35,290 nt of DNA from a virus: IMG/VR virus record IMGVR_UViG_3300020166_000058, positions 1 through 35,290 of that record; one strand, written 5' to 3'. Position 1 is the first letter of the stretch; the number at the start of each line of letters is the position of its first letter. Both the position numbers and the translations under genes were made by a program. The notes beneath the pieces were generated by a model, which was not told the DNA's origin, made no database searches, and saw nothing but the letters and a program-made list of their open reading frames with translations. Below are positions 17,840-26,027 of this stretch, piece after piece.

Positions 17840-18823
17840 ATGGCAGGGAGTTTCACTCGACTGGAGAGCGGAAACTGGAGAGCACGGGTTCTCGTTGATG
17901 GAGCTCGTATCACTGGAACATTCCCGACTAAGCGCAGGGCTGAGCAATGGGTTGGGGAGCAGCTCAATAAAAAGCATGCGGTCTACAGCTACACTCTTCT
18001 TGAAGCAGCTCAGCGGTATGCCGACGAGGTTTCTCCAACCAAGAAGGGAGAACGCTGGGAGGCGATAAGAATTAACGCCTTGACCAGAGACTACCCGCGA
18101 CTTTTTGCTATGAAGCTCAGCAAGATCGAATCCCAGCACATCGAAGAATTTATTAAGGATCGAATGGAGTCGGTCAAGAGTTCGACCGTTAACCGGGAGA
18201 TCAGCGTGATCTCTCACATATTTAAAAAAGCGATCAAGTGGAAGTGGGCAACGGAGTCTCCGACGACGCACGCTGACAGGCCGCGAGATCCACCGCCAAG
18301 AGAACGACGGATATCCGAAGAAGAGATCGCCTTGATTTGTGCTGTCTTGGGATACTCCGAAGAGGTAACGGTGACCAACAAAAGTCAGATCGTCGCCATT
18401 GCTTTCTTGCTCGCTATCGAGACTGCGATGAGGCAAGGGGAAATCTCCAGTCTGGAGAAGAGAGACGTTGATCTGAATCGTAAAACTATTACGCTTCGCC
18501 CCGAGATCACCAAAACTAATGAGGGTAGGATTGTCCCACTCAGTCCCGAGGCCATTCGTTTGATCAAGAGAGTACCCAAAAGCAAGACCTCTCAATGGCT
18601 CGGATGCTACGCGCCCAGCGTCAGCGCCCTGTTTCTCAAGGCGGTTCGAAAATCTGGAATTGAAAATCTCACCTTTCATGATTCGAGACATGAGGCCACG
18701 ACCCGGCTTGCTGGTAAGTTCCACGTCTTGGACCTTGCCAGAATCACCGGGCACAAAGACATCAACAAGCTTTTGATCTATTACAACCGGAGCGCTGCTG
18801 ACATGGCTAACGACTTGGTCTAA
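17840..18823 (+). CDS. int: Tyrosine recombinase (phage integrase)
   Basis: 327 residues. ATG at 17840 with GGAGGG at 17831-17836. An N-terminal AP2-like arm-binding domain (residues 1-45, TRLESGNWRARVLVDGARI) is followed by a core-binding helical domain (~55-150) and a C-terminal catalytic domain. Catalytic residues visible: R198 in AMRQGEISSLE, a Lys in EITKTNEGRIVPL, H280-x-x-R283 in FHDSRHEA, H305 in TGHKD and the nucleophile Y314 or Y315 in LLIYYN. It lies 171 bp from the attP core with arm-like repeats between, so it should catalyse integration into, and with an excisionase excision from, a host tRNA gene. It converges with the AlpA-like gene and overlaps its end. Confidence 0.97.
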   Translation: MAGSFTRLESGNWRARVLVDGARITGTFPTKRRAEQWVGEQLNKKHAVYSYTLLEAAQRYADEVSPTKKGERWEAIRINALTRDYPRLFAMKLSKIESQHIEEFIKDRMESVKSSTVNREISVISHIFKKAIKWKWATESPTTHADRPRDPPPRERRISEEEIALICAVLGYSEEVTVTNKSQIVAIAFLLAIETAMRQGEISSLEKRDVDLNRKTITLRPEITKTNEGRIVPLSPEAIRLIKRVPKSKTSQWLGCYAPSVSALFLKAVRKSGIENLTFHDSRHEATTRLAGKFHVLDLARITGHKDINKLLIYYNRSAADMANDLV

Positions 18824-19023
18824 GCTTTTCGCGTAGCCCATGCGACTACCTCGTTGCGTATCCACCGACGACCAGCAGGAGCGCACTCGGGAAAATCTGG
18901 GCGCTTACTAATTTTATTCATGAAGTAGTGGCGACTGTACCCAAGGTACTGAGAACACTGGGTTGAGCTCCAGAGCTCCTCATGGCTATCTAATTCTAGT
19001 GTGTGCATTTCAACTTCGCTCAT
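18820..19023 (-). CDS. AlpA/excisionase-like HTH protein
   Basis: 67 residues, ATG at 19023. The segment LWSSTQCSQYLGYSRHYFMN followed by PDFPECAPAGRRWIRNEVVAWATRK is the winged-helix (MerR-like) pattern of AlpA and phage excisionase proteins: W-S-xx-xxLG-S, then P-x-R-W---EV--W. It is the last gene of the minus-strand recombination operon, and its 3' end overlaps the convergent integrase by a few bases. It is the best candidate for the directionality factor Xis, though it could be a transcriptional regulator of the integrase. Confidence 0.8.
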   Translation of the reverse strand: MSEVEMHTLELDSHEELWSSTQCSQYLGYSRHYFMNKISKRPDFPECAPAGRRWIRNEVVAWATRKA

Positions 19024-19036
19024 TTAAGAGACCCTT

Positions 19037-19507
19037 TTATGCTGCGTTAATGGAGTCAGCCCGAAACGGAGACGGGCCTAGATCGCTCAAGCGATCGATG
19101 TGGTAATGAAGGACTACCTCCTCGTCGGCCTTGTCACCTCGGTCGAATCTACCTCCAACCGTTGTGTAGCAAGGTGGCTCAATGAGACTGATGTACTTCA
19201 CACGATCGTCGTAAACGATGACGAAAGCTGATGAGCAGCCGGTAGCATCAAGCAAAGAAATTGCCTGCTGCCGCTTGGCTGATGAAACTAATATGGTGGG
19301 ATAATTGTCGTGTGCACAGTTACGACGTTTAACCTCAACGAAACCGCGGACGACCAGAATGCCTTCCTCGTTAACCTTCTCGAAAGCAAAGTCTAAAACG
19401 CCGAACTTGGATAGTTTTCGCAAATTGCAATTCCAAGAGCGCTCCAGATAGGAAGCGACAATGCGCTCCCTATCCAGATCGTTTGCAGTTTCATAGGTAG
19501 GACGCAT
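19037..19507 (-). CDS. PD-(D/E)XK-type nuclease-like protein
   Basis: 156 residues, ATG at 19507, two bases after the stop of ssb. The arrangement GVLDFAFEK (D39) followed by RGFVEVKRR (E58-x-K60) is the D...ExK signature of PD-(D/E)XK nucleases, with a following helix (SSAKRQQAISLL) as in resolvase-like members. Sitting in an operon with ssb, an exonuclease and an annealing protein, it probably acts in phage recombination, either as a Holliday-junction or branched-DNA endonuclease or as a general nuclease. The exact substrate cannot be read from the sequence. Confidence 0.7.
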   Translation of the reverse strand: MRPTYETANDLDRERIVASYLERSWNCNLRKLSKFGVLDFAFEKVNEEGILVVRGFVEVKRRNCAHDNYPTILVSSAKRQQAISLLDATGCSSAFVIVYDDRVKYISLIEPPCYTTVGGRFDRGDKADEEVVLHYHIDRLSDLGPSPFRADSINAA

Positions 19508-19509
19508 GC

Positions 19510-19896
19510 TCAGAAGGGCATGTCGTCTGATACGCCGCCGACAGTGTCAGCAACTGGCTGTGGGGAGTTGGCACCAGAAGGCTGGTTAGCCTTGGGCAAG
19601 ACTACAATCCTGTCCGCTCTGATGTCGTTTGAAAACTTTTCAATCCCTTGCTCATTGGTCCAAGATCGAATCGTTTGCTCTCCGGTCACCTCAATCATTG
19701 AGCCCTTTTGCAAGATACCCATTAAGGCCTGAGCTCGCTTAGCGCCCCAATAATCGACGTTGTGCCAGTTAGTGGTCTGCCTGTCGCCCCAGCCTACGTT
19801 ATCAGCCAAGCCAATCTTTAAGACAGCGTCACCGCCTACCTGTTTTATTTCTGGGTCACGCGATATGTTGCCCAGAACGATTATGGTATTACTCAT
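19510..19896 (-). CDS. ssb: Single-stranded DNA-binding protein
   Basis: 128 residues, ATG at 19896 overlapping the stop of the exonuclease gene. The N-terminal ~100 residues fit the SSB OB fold (MSNTIIVLGNISRDPEIK, WHNVDYWGAKRAQALMGIL, KGSMIEVTGEQTIRSW). A short disordered linker follows, then the acidic tip DDMPF, the canonical C-terminal protein-interaction tail. It coats ssDNA during phage replication and Erf/exonuclease recombination and should recruit partner proteins through the tip. Confidence 0.95.
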   Translation of the reverse strand: MSNTIIVLGNISRDPEIKQVGGDAVLKIGLADNVGWGDRQTTNWHNVDYWGAKRAQALMGILQKGSMIEVTGEQTIRSWTNEQGIEKFSNDIRADRIVVLPKANQPSGANSPQPVADTVGGVSDDMPF

Positions 19897-20780
19897 TACT
19901 TTGTTCCCTCGTTAGTTTTAATGGTCCACGACGTGGATTCTGAGCCCTTGTATGCAGAGAGATCCGCATCGGGCATTAAGTCTTTGAACGCTTGCGAGTA
20001 CTTGATCGTGCCCGGGCGCTTCGTTGAGTAGACAAGAAGATCACCACCGCGGGTGCGCCTACCATCGACTGACTCTAGAATTTTTTTCTTGAGCGACTCC
20101 TTGGTAGCCTTGAGCACGGCCTCAGCATCGACGGCTGACTTCCACTGGTTGGCTAGGGATATAAATTCATCGTCATCACGAATGACCTCACGATCCTCAA
20201 TAAATGGTGCAAGCCTTTCGGAGTCCGCCATGATGGCCTCAACTTCCTCGTGGAATGCGTACAGAATGCCCACGTTATTGGCGAGCCATTCACCGTCACG
20301 CTGCACACGTTCAATGTGCATCTCGGTAGGCGTCCACACGATAAAGTCGCACCACTCTCGCGACGTGCAGTGAAGCTGAAGCTGTATCTGCGCGTAGTAA
20401 TGTGGTGATTGAGACAGCGGCTTGATTTTCTTTGAGAAGGGGCACTTGATTTCAACGATCCCCGATCGCCCGATGAGGCCGTCCGGCGAGGCTGCAATCC
20501 ATTCGTACTCTGGGTGATTAATCTGGCCGGTCTCAAAGACTATCTGGCCAGACTGTTCTTGGTACGCCTCAAGAGCCACTGGCTCGTGCTTAGTACCCCA
20601 CTCGGTAGCGAAGTTACCCTTGAACTCAGATTCAGCACCGGCCTTCGCACGCACCTTCTCGCGCAATGCGTCGTCCCGACTAGCAAAAGGACTGATACCT
20701 AAAACGGAGCCCACCATGGACCCCGTTATAGATACTGCCGCTCGCTGTGCAAACCACTCTGGTGAGCGTTGTTCAATCAT
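19896..20780 (-). CDS. YqaJ/lambda-exonuclease family recombination exonuclease
   Basis: 294 residues, ATG at 20780, overlapping the erf stop by 4 bp. The N-terminus QRSPEWFAQRAAVSITGS is the family hallmark. The active site reads SPDG (D100) followed by IVEIKCP (E110-x-K112), with GTKHEP at 62-67 and QIQLQLHCT at about 141-149. The family degrades one strand of dsDNA 5' to 3' and works with an ssDNA annealing protein, here the adjacent Erf, plus SSB. The C-terminal ~100 residues are helical and less conserved. Confidence 0.92.
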   Translation of the reverse strand: MIEQRSPEWFAQRAAVSITGSMVGSVLGISPFASRDDALREKVRAKAGAESEFKGNFATEWGTKHEPVALEAYQEQSGQIVFETGQINHPEYEWIAASPDGLIGRSGIVEIKCPFSKKIKPLSQSPHYYAQIQLQLHCTSREWCDFIVWTPTEMHIERVQRDGEWLANNVGILYAFHEEVEAIMADSERLAPFIEDREVIRDDDEFISLANQWKSAVDAEAVLKATKESLKKKILESVDGRRTRGGDLLVYSTKRPGTIKYSQAFKDLMPDADLSAYKGSESTSWTIKTNEGTK

Positions 20781-21532
20781 GCTGCATCCTCCTTTGAAAT
20801 CTCGGCCTGCAACACATCCGCAAAGCCTTGTGTGCCCATCTGCTTTTTGCAGAGATCACTGAATACGCCACCCGCGCTTTGCTTGAGCTTGTTCAGCTTG
20901 GCGAAGTCGTCGTCATCGATGCCGAGGCGAGCTATCGCTATACCCGCGGTGTCAGAAGCCTCCGAAGCAGCATTCATCATCTGAATGTTCTCCGCATACT
21001 TGACCGCAAGCTTGGTATACCCAGCGAAAAAAACCATGGATGCCTTCTTCGCGTCATCAGCGGCCTTCTCACGCTCCGGTGCAAGTGCTGACTCAACAAG
21101 GTCAGCGACCTTTGAGTCCTTAGCCACAGAGTCGTTTGCAGACTTAGCGTCATCATCTTCCTGTCCGATCCCGCAGATCGCAGTCAAAGAATACCGACGC
21201 GCATAGGTCAGCAGTGAGCCGAAACCTTGGGGCGTCATACTCTGACCCGCAGGCATCAGGAATGTACAGCGAATGAACTCGCCAGACTTGTGCATGAGCA
21301 TGGTAGTAACACCACACTCCGAACCATCTCGCGCAGGCAGCTGGACATAACTCAACCCGTTCTTGGCGAAGGGCTCTTTGATCGCAGTAATGACGTTCTC
21401 AAGCTTGGCGTACTTATACTTTCCGCCTTTGGCTTGTCCTGTTGCGTTCGCATCTGCGTGCTCGATGTCAGCCTGAGCAGCGGCTAATGCAGAGGCAATG
21501 TTCTCAATCGAAGGGCTTGTCTCGTAATTCAT
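20777..21532 (-). CDS. erf: ERF-family single-strand annealing protein
   Basis: 251 residues. A perfect AAGGAGGT site decides the start at 21532, and the ATG overlaps the previous stop (ATGA). A GTG-type start at 21553 would include the ribosome binding site. Residues ~30-135 carry the Erf signature: GKYKYAKLENVITAIKEPFA, MTPQGFGSLLTYARRYSLTA and GIGQEDDDA. The C-terminal ~110 residues are Lys/Asp-rich and helical. It anneals complementary ssDNA produced by the neighbouring exonuclease and probably drives circularisation and recombination of phage DNA. Confidence 0.93.
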   Translation of the reverse strand: MNYETSPSIENIASALAAAQADIEHADANATGQAKGGKYKYAKLENVITAIKEPFAKNGLSYVQLPARDGSECGVTTMLMHKSGEFIRCTFLMPAGQSMTPQGFGSLLTYARRYSLTAICGIGQEDDDAKSANDSVAKDSKVADLVESALAPEREKAADDAKKASMVFFAGYTKLAVKYAENIQMMNAASEASDTAGIAIARLGIDDDDFAKLNKLKQSAGGVFSDLCKKQMGTQGFADVLQAEISKEDAA

Positions 21533-21672
21533 GCTGCCACCTCCTTGATCCACTCTCGGGTGAGGCGCTTAGCTTCCGCACGGGTAGTTGCACTGATCAG
21601 TACAACATGATTTTTGAACTGGACGCGGCGGCAAATGTCGCCGTAATAGCCTATGAATTGTTGAATAACCAT
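21529..21672 (-). CDS. Small leader gene of the recombination operon (47 aa)
   Basis: ATG at 21672, preceded by AAAGGAGACGACCA, one of seven minus-strand starts sharing a GAGACGACC leader. The product begins MVIQQFIGYYGDICRRVQFK and ends REWIKEVAA. Its stop overlaps the erf start (ATGA), and its last codons form the erf ribosome binding site, so erf translation should depend on it. It is basic, with a short beta-beta-alpha look (KNHVVLISATTRAEAKRLTR). Function is unknown. Confidence 0.75.
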   Translation of the reverse strand: MVIQQFIGYYGDICRRVQFKNHVVLISATTRAEAKRLTREWIKEVAA

Positions 21673-21673
21673 T

Positions 21674-21683
21674 GGTCGTCTCC
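21674..21683 (-). promoter_or_regulatory. GGAGACGACC translation leader, recombination-operon copy
   Basis: Minus-strand GGAGACGACC ends one base before the ATG at 21672. It combines a Shine-Dalgarno GGAG with the conserved extension ACGACC, which recurs before genes at 27511, 28338, 29043, 29393, 29912 and 30553. No hammerhead core lies upstream of this copy. Confidence 0.75.
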
Positions 21684-21710
21684 TTTGTTTTGCCGTGATT
21701 GGCAAGAGAC

Positions 21711-21739
21711 AGGATAGTTAATAAAGGTGTATTTTACAA
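21711..21739 (-). promoter_or_regulatory. Putative promoter of the recombination operon
   Basis: On the minus strand, TTGTAA (21734-21739) is followed by a 17-bp spacer and TATCCT (21711-21716), a moderate sigma-70 match, about 38 bp before the first start codon at 21672. An inverted repeat ACAAC-7-GTTGT (21736-21752) overlaps the -35 box and could be a repressor operator. The rest of 21740-21988 shows no convincing gene. Confidence 0.4.
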
Positions 21740-21988
21740 CCTATTGTGTTGTTTTTAATTCTGATTCTTCTTTGATCGTGAGAATTAAAAGGGTATTTCG
21801 GCTCAAAAATCTTGATATATGCCCGAGAATGGTTTTGAATCATTTGAATCCTATCCGGTAATTCTGCTGATTTGGGAAACCAAAAGGAGGTGGGCAGCCG
21901 TGAATCAGCAGCCCGGTAGGACAGTTGCCAGTAGTTACGAAGAGTTAATTTTAGTTGTAGAAGAATCTGTTCCAGAAGAGAAGCAAAT

Positions 21989-22327
21989 CTACTGCTTGTT
22001 GGAGCTCTTCAAAAGACTTGCAAGCAGAGACTCCCGCTCTTCCTGAGTCGACCGGTCCCACATGTCTTCAAGTGAGCGCTGGCTCTTGGGTCGTTCGCCG
22101 GTCAGTAGCCATTCGAAAGAAACACCCGTCAGCTCACAAATGTCGCGAGCTATAGCGATACTGGGCATTCGCCTCCCGGTTAGATAGTTATTAACCTGCT
22201 GTGACGTGAGCCCCAAGTGCTTTGCTACTTCAGTCTGCGACCACTGTGCAGCATCAGACTGAGCAAGCGCATGCTTCAATCGCTTTGAGAATTCAACGTC
22301 AATTTGTTTTCTAGTTTCCTCGTTCAT
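21989..22327 (-). CDS. Short CI/Cro-type HTH repressor
   Basis: 112 residues, ATG at 22327. Residues ~14-70 form an XRE-family helix-turn-helix (WSQTEVAKHLGLTSQQVNNY, then LTGRRMPSIAIARDICELTG) ending in the typical FEWLLTGE. The C-terminal ~40 residues are charged and helical. There is no LexA/CI peptidase domain, so RecA-driven self-cleavage is not expected. It is divergent from the early replication operon with a ~580-bp control region between, which is the position of a lysogeny repressor. Direct repeats and palindromes upstream (22380-22490) are candidate operators. Confidence 0.85.
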   Translation of the reverse strand: MNEETRKQIDVEFSKRLKHALAQSDAAQWSQTEVAKHLGLTSQQVNNYLTGRRMPSIAIARDICELTGVSFEWLLTGERPKSQRSLEDMWDRSTQEERESLLASLLKSSNKQ

Positions 22328-22408
22328 TCCTACTCAGCCGGTCATTCTTGTTTACTATTTAACATTAATAATCCTAACATTTTCCACTGTTTTTCACTAA
22401 TTTAGATC

Positions 22409-22424
22409 ATGGAAGTTTTTCCAT
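22409..22424. promoter_or_regulatory. Palindrome in the repressor upstream region (candidate operator)
   Basis: ATGGAA-GTTT-TTCCAT is a perfect 6-bp inverted repeat with a 4-bp centre, flanked on both sides by ATTTAGAT(C/T). It sits 80-100 bp upstream of the repressor start and between the divergent units, the usual place for operators of the HTH repressor. Confidence 0.4.
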
Positions 22425-22859
22425 CATTTAGATTAATTAACGAATCAGAATTTTTCCTTGTGCAATAAGTACACTATAGGTTACAGTCGACTCTCTTGGT
22501 TTGACGGTGCACAACGAACGCTCGGCCAAGAAGGAACATGCGCAAGAGGTTGGTCAGGCGCAAGCAGAGGGAAGCGGGGCGTTGCACATAACGTCAAGTG
22601 AGTGGCTGTGACCATGCTGATTTACGTCAGTGAATTCCACTCAAGTCATGGCGCGTAATCGACTATGACCTCCAAGACGGCCACAGGATGGCTTGCGGAG
22701 AAAGGCTCCAAACTCAGCGTTCGTTGGGTATGGGGAAGATGTGCTCAGCCAGTGGGTTCATTCCCTAGCCAAGGTTAAATGGATACCACTAACTAAGTTA
22801 AGTAGTAGGTCTATGTATCGAAGTTGATGCGTAGGCGCGAGGCTTAAAACCGGAGAGGC

Positions 22860-22869
22860 GAGACGACCA
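22860..22869 (+). promoter_or_regulatory. Plus-strand copy of the GAGACGACCA leader motif
   Basis: GAGACGACCA at 22860-22869 is identical to the conserved leader of the minus-strand genes. It is 40 bp before the helicase ATG and has no start codon at the usual distance. It could be chance, a remnant leader or a binding site shared with the others. Confidence 0.4.
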
Positions 22870-22909
22870 AGCCACGACCCCCCCGGTGCTCATTACAAGC
22901 GAGGACAGT

Positions 22910-24421
22910 ATGCCACAAGTACACGAAAACAAACATAAAAATACGGCAAGACCTTACCAATTAGATGCGCTTGCAAAGTGCAGACAAAACGTCGCTTCAG
23001 GCGTTAAATCTCAAGTACTCATGGTTGCCACTGGCGGAGGTAAAACCTTCATCGCCGCAATGGTTGCTGAGAGCGTCGTCAAGAAAGGCGGTCGCTTATT
23101 CTTTATCGTCGATAGCCTAGAGCTTGTTGATCAAGCAGCCAGAGCATTCTCAGCCGCTGGCTTGGGTGTAGGCGTCATTCAGGGGATGCACGAGTGGACT
23201 GATTACTCTCAGCCCGTTCAGGTAGCCACGATTCAAACACTTCGCTCTCGATGGGCGAGGCTTGCGCTTCATCTGATGCCCACCGTGGTCATGATCGATG
23301 AGTGCCATGTTATCCATCGGGCTCATGAGAAGATTGTTCGCGAGTGTACTCACAAGTCGATCCCCGTGATCGGCCTGTCAGCAACCCCATTCCGACGTGG
23401 CTTGGGTAATGTATTCGATGAGCTCGTTGTCGGAGCAACCACAGCAGATCTAACGAAGCTGGGTTACTTGGCTCCGGCTAGATGCTACGCACCGTACATC
23501 CCAAACCTAAGTAGCGTTAACAAGAAGTCCGATGGCGACTGGCAAGAAGATGCGCTGGGCGATTTTATGGGTGCGGCTAAGATCGTCGGCGATGTTGTCG
23601 AGAGCTGGAAAAAGCTGGGAGAGAACAGGCAAACGCTGGTATTTGGTTGTAACGTCGCTCACTCCAAGCTACTGCGCGATGCGTTCAAAAGCGCGGGTGT
23701 TAAGGCTGATCATGTTGACGGTTATGAAACCGACATGGATGTGCGCAAGCAAAAGATCGCTGACTTCAAGTCCGGCAAGATTCAAGTCCTGTGCAACGTC
23801 GCAGTTTTAACCAAAGGATTTGATGCGCCTGAGTGCGCCTGCATCGTCATCGCACGCCCAACTAAGTCACTCATGATGCACATTCAAATACTGGGCCGTG
23901 GTCTTCGCACCGCCGCCGGTAAAGAAGACTGCATCATCATAGATCATGCGGGTAACTGTATCCGCAATGGACTGCCCACAGAGGTTCTGCCTACCGAGCT
24001 CGATGATGGCGATCTGAAGCGAAACCTAGACCGCAAGTCGAAGGACAGTGATGAGCCGACGGAGCACCCTTGCCCGTCGTGTGGGTTGCTGAAGCTGTCA
24101 CGCAAATGTCCGAGCTGTAATTACATGTACGAGAAGCTCGAGGATGTTGAGCGTAGGGACGGTGAGCTACGCGAGATCAAGACGACTAAGACCGCCAATC
24201 GAAAGGCGACTCCGCAAGAGAAGCAGGATTTCTACGGCGAGCTGAAGGCCTATGCCCGAGACCGCGGTTACAAGGAGGGCTGGGCTTCCAATCAATACCG
24301 ATCGAAGTTCGGTGTATGGCCTAACGCCTACAAAGACAGTCCGCTCAAAGAGCCCACGCAGGAAACGCTGAACTACATTACGCATAGGCAGATTGCTTAC
24401 GCGAAGAGGTCAGCGGCATGA
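22910..24421 (+). CDS. Superfamily 2 DEAD/DEAH-type helicase with C-terminal zinc finger
   Basis: 503 residues. I chose the ATG at 22910 because GAGGA lies five bases upstream. A GTG at 22886 has none. Motif I ATGGGKT (K45), motif II DECH (130-133), motif III LSATPF, motif V-like VAVLTKGFDAP and motif VI QILGRGLR are all present, so both RecA-like domains look intact. Residues ~387-405 carry a CPSC...CPSC zinc finger, and the C-terminal ~90 residues are basic. It overlaps the primase gene by 4 bp, and together they form the replication core. It probably unwinds DNA at the phage origin or remodels forks. Confidence 0.95.
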   Translation: MPQVHENKHKNTARPYQLDALAKCRQNVASGVKSQVLMVATGGGKTFIAAMVAESVVKKGGRLFFIVDSLELVDQAARAFSAAGLGVGVIQGMHEWTDYSQPVQVATIQTLRSRWARLALHLMPTVVMIDECHVIHRAHEKIVRECTHKSIPVIGLSATPFRRGLGNVFDELVVGATTADLTKLGYLAPARCYAPYIPNLSSVNKKSDGDWQEDALGDFMGAAKIVGDVVESWKKLGENRQTLVFGCNVAHSKLLRDAFKSAGVKADHVDGYETDMDVRKQKIADFKSGKIQVLCNVAVLTKGFDAPECACIVIARPTKSLMMHIQILGRGLRTAAGKEDCIIIDHAGNCIRNGLPTEVLPTELDDGDLKRNLDRKSKDSDEPTEHPCPSCGLLKLSRKCPSCNYMYEKLEDVERRDGELREIKTTKTANRKATPQEKQDFYGELKAYARDRGYKEGWASNQYRSKFGVWPNAYKDSPLKEPTQETLNYITHRQIAYAKRSAA

Positions 24422-25320
24422 AGACTACGGATCGCGCTCAGGGCAAATGGTTCGGGATTCTGTCAGCGCTTGGCATAGAGCACCGGCACCTCACAGGCAA
24501 CCACGGACCCTGTCCTCTCTGCAACGCAGGGAAGGATCGTTTCCGATGGGACAACAAAGAAAACCGCGGAACGTATTACTGCTCCAGCTGTGGTGCTGGG
24601 GACGGCATGAAGCTGGCAATGCAATACACCGGTCTTCAGTTTAAGGAGTGCGCTGAGCGTATCGATGAGCTCTGCGGTGAAGTTAAGGCTCAGCCTAATA
24701 AGCCAAAGGTAATACCGATGGACAGATTGCGCAGGATCTCGAGCGGCTTGGTTTCAATCACTGAGGGTGACCCAGTCGCGACTTACCTCAAGGGTAGAAA
24801 CTTAAAGTGTCCGGTGAAGTATCTAAGACTCCATCCTTCGCTCCCGTACTGGGACGGCAAAGAATTGGTTGGCAACTTCCCAGCTATGGTGGCGGCTTAT
24901 CGATGTCCAGAGGGACGGGTATCTACTTTTCACGTCACTTACCTGACAAAGGACGGTAGGAAGGCGGAAGTCCCCGCTCAAAAGAAAGTCACGAGCTCTA
25001 TGGCTAAGGGGGGTGCAATACACCTCTGCGATGCAGCAGAAGTCATGGGTATTGCTGAAGGGATAGAGACGGCGATTGCCGCTCGCATTCTGCATGGCGT
25101 GCCGACGTGGGCCGCGGTCAACGCGACTGCACTGGCTAACTTTGAGCCACCAGAGACCTGTAAGAAGTTGATTGTGTTTGGTGATCGGGATGCCTCCTTC
25201 ACCGGACAGATGTATGCCTATCAGTTGGCGCACCGCTTGCGGGATCGCGTCGAGGTTGTAGTCGAGCTACCTGAGAAGATCGGCGATTTTGCGGACGAGG
25301 TGACGATGAATGCAGGGTGA
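24418..25320 (+). CDS. DNA primase/TOPRIM protein with N-terminal zinc finger
   Basis: 300 residues, ATG at 24418 overlapping the helicase stop. The N-terminus has a primase-type zinc ribbon: CPLC near 32 and CSSCGAGDG near 57. A TOPRIM domain follows: GIAEGIETAIAA (E214) and VFGDRDAS (D256, D258). This is the zinc-ribbon plus TOPRIM layout of phage primases partnered with a separate helicase, here the gene just upstream. It should make RNA primers for phage DNA replication. No helicase domain is fused. Confidence 0.93.
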   Translation: MKTTDRAQGKWFGILSALGIEHRHLTGNHGPCPLCNAGKDRFRWDNKENRGTYYCSSCGAGDGMKLAMQYTGLQFKECAERIDELCGEVKAQPNKPKVIPMDRLRRISSGLVSITEGDPVATYLKGRNLKCPVKYLRLHPSLPYWDGKELVGNFPAMVAAYRCPEGRVSTFHVTYLTKDGRKAEVPAQKKVTSSMAKGGAIHLCDAAEVMGIAEGIETAIAARILHGVPTWAAVNATALANFEPPETCKKLIVFGDRDASFTGQMYAYQLAHRLRDRVEVVVELPEKIGDFADEVTMNAG

Positions 25321-25765
25321 CTTTTGGATTATCCGAAGCAAGCAATCAGACAGGGAGCAGGAACAGGCGATGACGTTTCTCATGGAGGCCATAAAGCTTG
25401 GCCTCGCTGAGGGCGACGTGCATATCCAGATGAAGACAGGTGACAAGGCGTACACCCCTGCCCAACACAGTGCGATCTGGAAGTACTGCGGGATGGTTGC
25501 TGATGCGCTCAGCTCTCGCGGCGTGACCCTGCAAACCCTTCTCGAATCGATGAAGAAAGGCGCAGAGATCGAGGTCACCAAAGAGAACGTGAAATATCAG
25601 ATGTGGGCACCGCTTCAAAAAGCCCTGTTCTCTGAGTCCAGCATGCGCCGCCTTGAGAAGTCTCAGGTTTCGCAGATCTACGATCACATCAATCGGTTTT
25701 TAGTTAACGAGCACTCAGTGAGCGTCCCATTCCCAAGCAAGGATCTTATCGATGAACGCAATTGA
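25310..25765 (+). CDS. NinB-like phage recombination-region protein
   Basis: 151 residues, ATG at 25310 inside the primase 3' end. The pattern TPAQHSAIWKYCGMVADAL around residues 50-68, then WAPLQKALF and QIYDHINRFLVNEHSVSVPF PSKD in the C-terminal third, is familiar from a phage family found between replication genes and Holliday-junction nucleases. It is loosely similar to NinB/YbcN in layout (the xxxQxxxxWxxxxxxA helix). A DNA-binding recombination accessory role is inferred, and the assignment is by recognition only. Confidence 0.55.
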   Translation: MQGDFWIIRSKQSDREQEQAMTFLMEAIKLGLAEGDVHIQMKTGDKAYTPAQHSAIWKYCGMVADALSSRGVTLQTLLESMKKGAEIEVTKENVKYQMWAPLQKALFSESSMRRLEKSQVSQIYDHINRFLVNEHSVSVPFPSKDLIDERN

Positions 25766-26027
25766 CGTATTGATTGAAGCACAAGGCCATCTCGCTAACA
25801 GGGCAAGCACCTACGATAAGCCATCTGGAGAAAGATCAATGGATAAGACAGTGACCGCGTTCAATGCAATCACCGGTCACTCGATGTCAGTGGAACAGGG
25901 CTGGTTATTCATGGCGCTACTCAAGGCCGTGCGAACTCAGCAGGGAGACTTCAGGCTTGATAATTACGAGGACGGCGCGGCGTACTTTGCCCTGATGGGG
26001 GAGCAAGCCAGTGCCGAAGCTGAGTAA
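25752..26027 (+). CDS. DUF6378-like small phage protein
   Basis: 91 residues, ATG at 25752 overlapping the previous gene by 14 bp. The conserved core reads RASTYDKPSGERSMDKTVTA, FNAITG, EQGWLFMALLKAVRTQQGDF and DNYEDGAAYFALM, the pattern of the DUF6378 family common in early regions of phages. It is mostly alpha-helical and soluble. It overlaps the next gene (GTG 26011). No biochemical function is known to me. Confidence 0.75.
   Translation: MNAIDVLIEAQGHLANRASTYDKPSGERSMDKTVTAFNAITGHSMSVEQGWLFMALLKAVRTQQGDFRLDNYEDGAAYFALMGEQASAEAE

Larger units (their letters stand above)
22328..22909. other. Divergent control region and long early leader without a convincing gene
   Basis: This 582-bp gap separates repressor and helicase. 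The left part is AT-rich with near direct repeats (TTTTCCACTG, TTTTTCACTA; ATTTAGAT twice) and palindromes. A possible plus-strand -10 TATAGG follows GTGCAATAAGTACAC. The right ~400 bp are GC-richer and contain only tiny ORFs (17 aa at 22538, 14 aa near 22614, 37 aa at 22665), none with good support. A plus-strand copy of GAGACGACCA lies at 22860-22869. It may encode a leader RNA. I see no hammerhead core here. Confidence 0.5.

Noticed and set aside
17699-18886. 395-codon minus-strand open frame opposite the integrase
   Set aside because: The opposite frame encodes a complete tyrosine recombinase with all catalytic residues and a ribosome binding site. The antisense frame runs over the attP side and has no recognisable motif.
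21054-21060. Minus-strand CTGATGA within erf
   Set aside because: No following stem II plus GAAA. It lies in coding sequence with a good protein match.
21819-22046. 75-codon plus-strand frame near the repressor
   Set aside because: No ribosome binding site. It overlaps the 3' end of the repressor and shows no family pattern. Kept only as a weak possibility.
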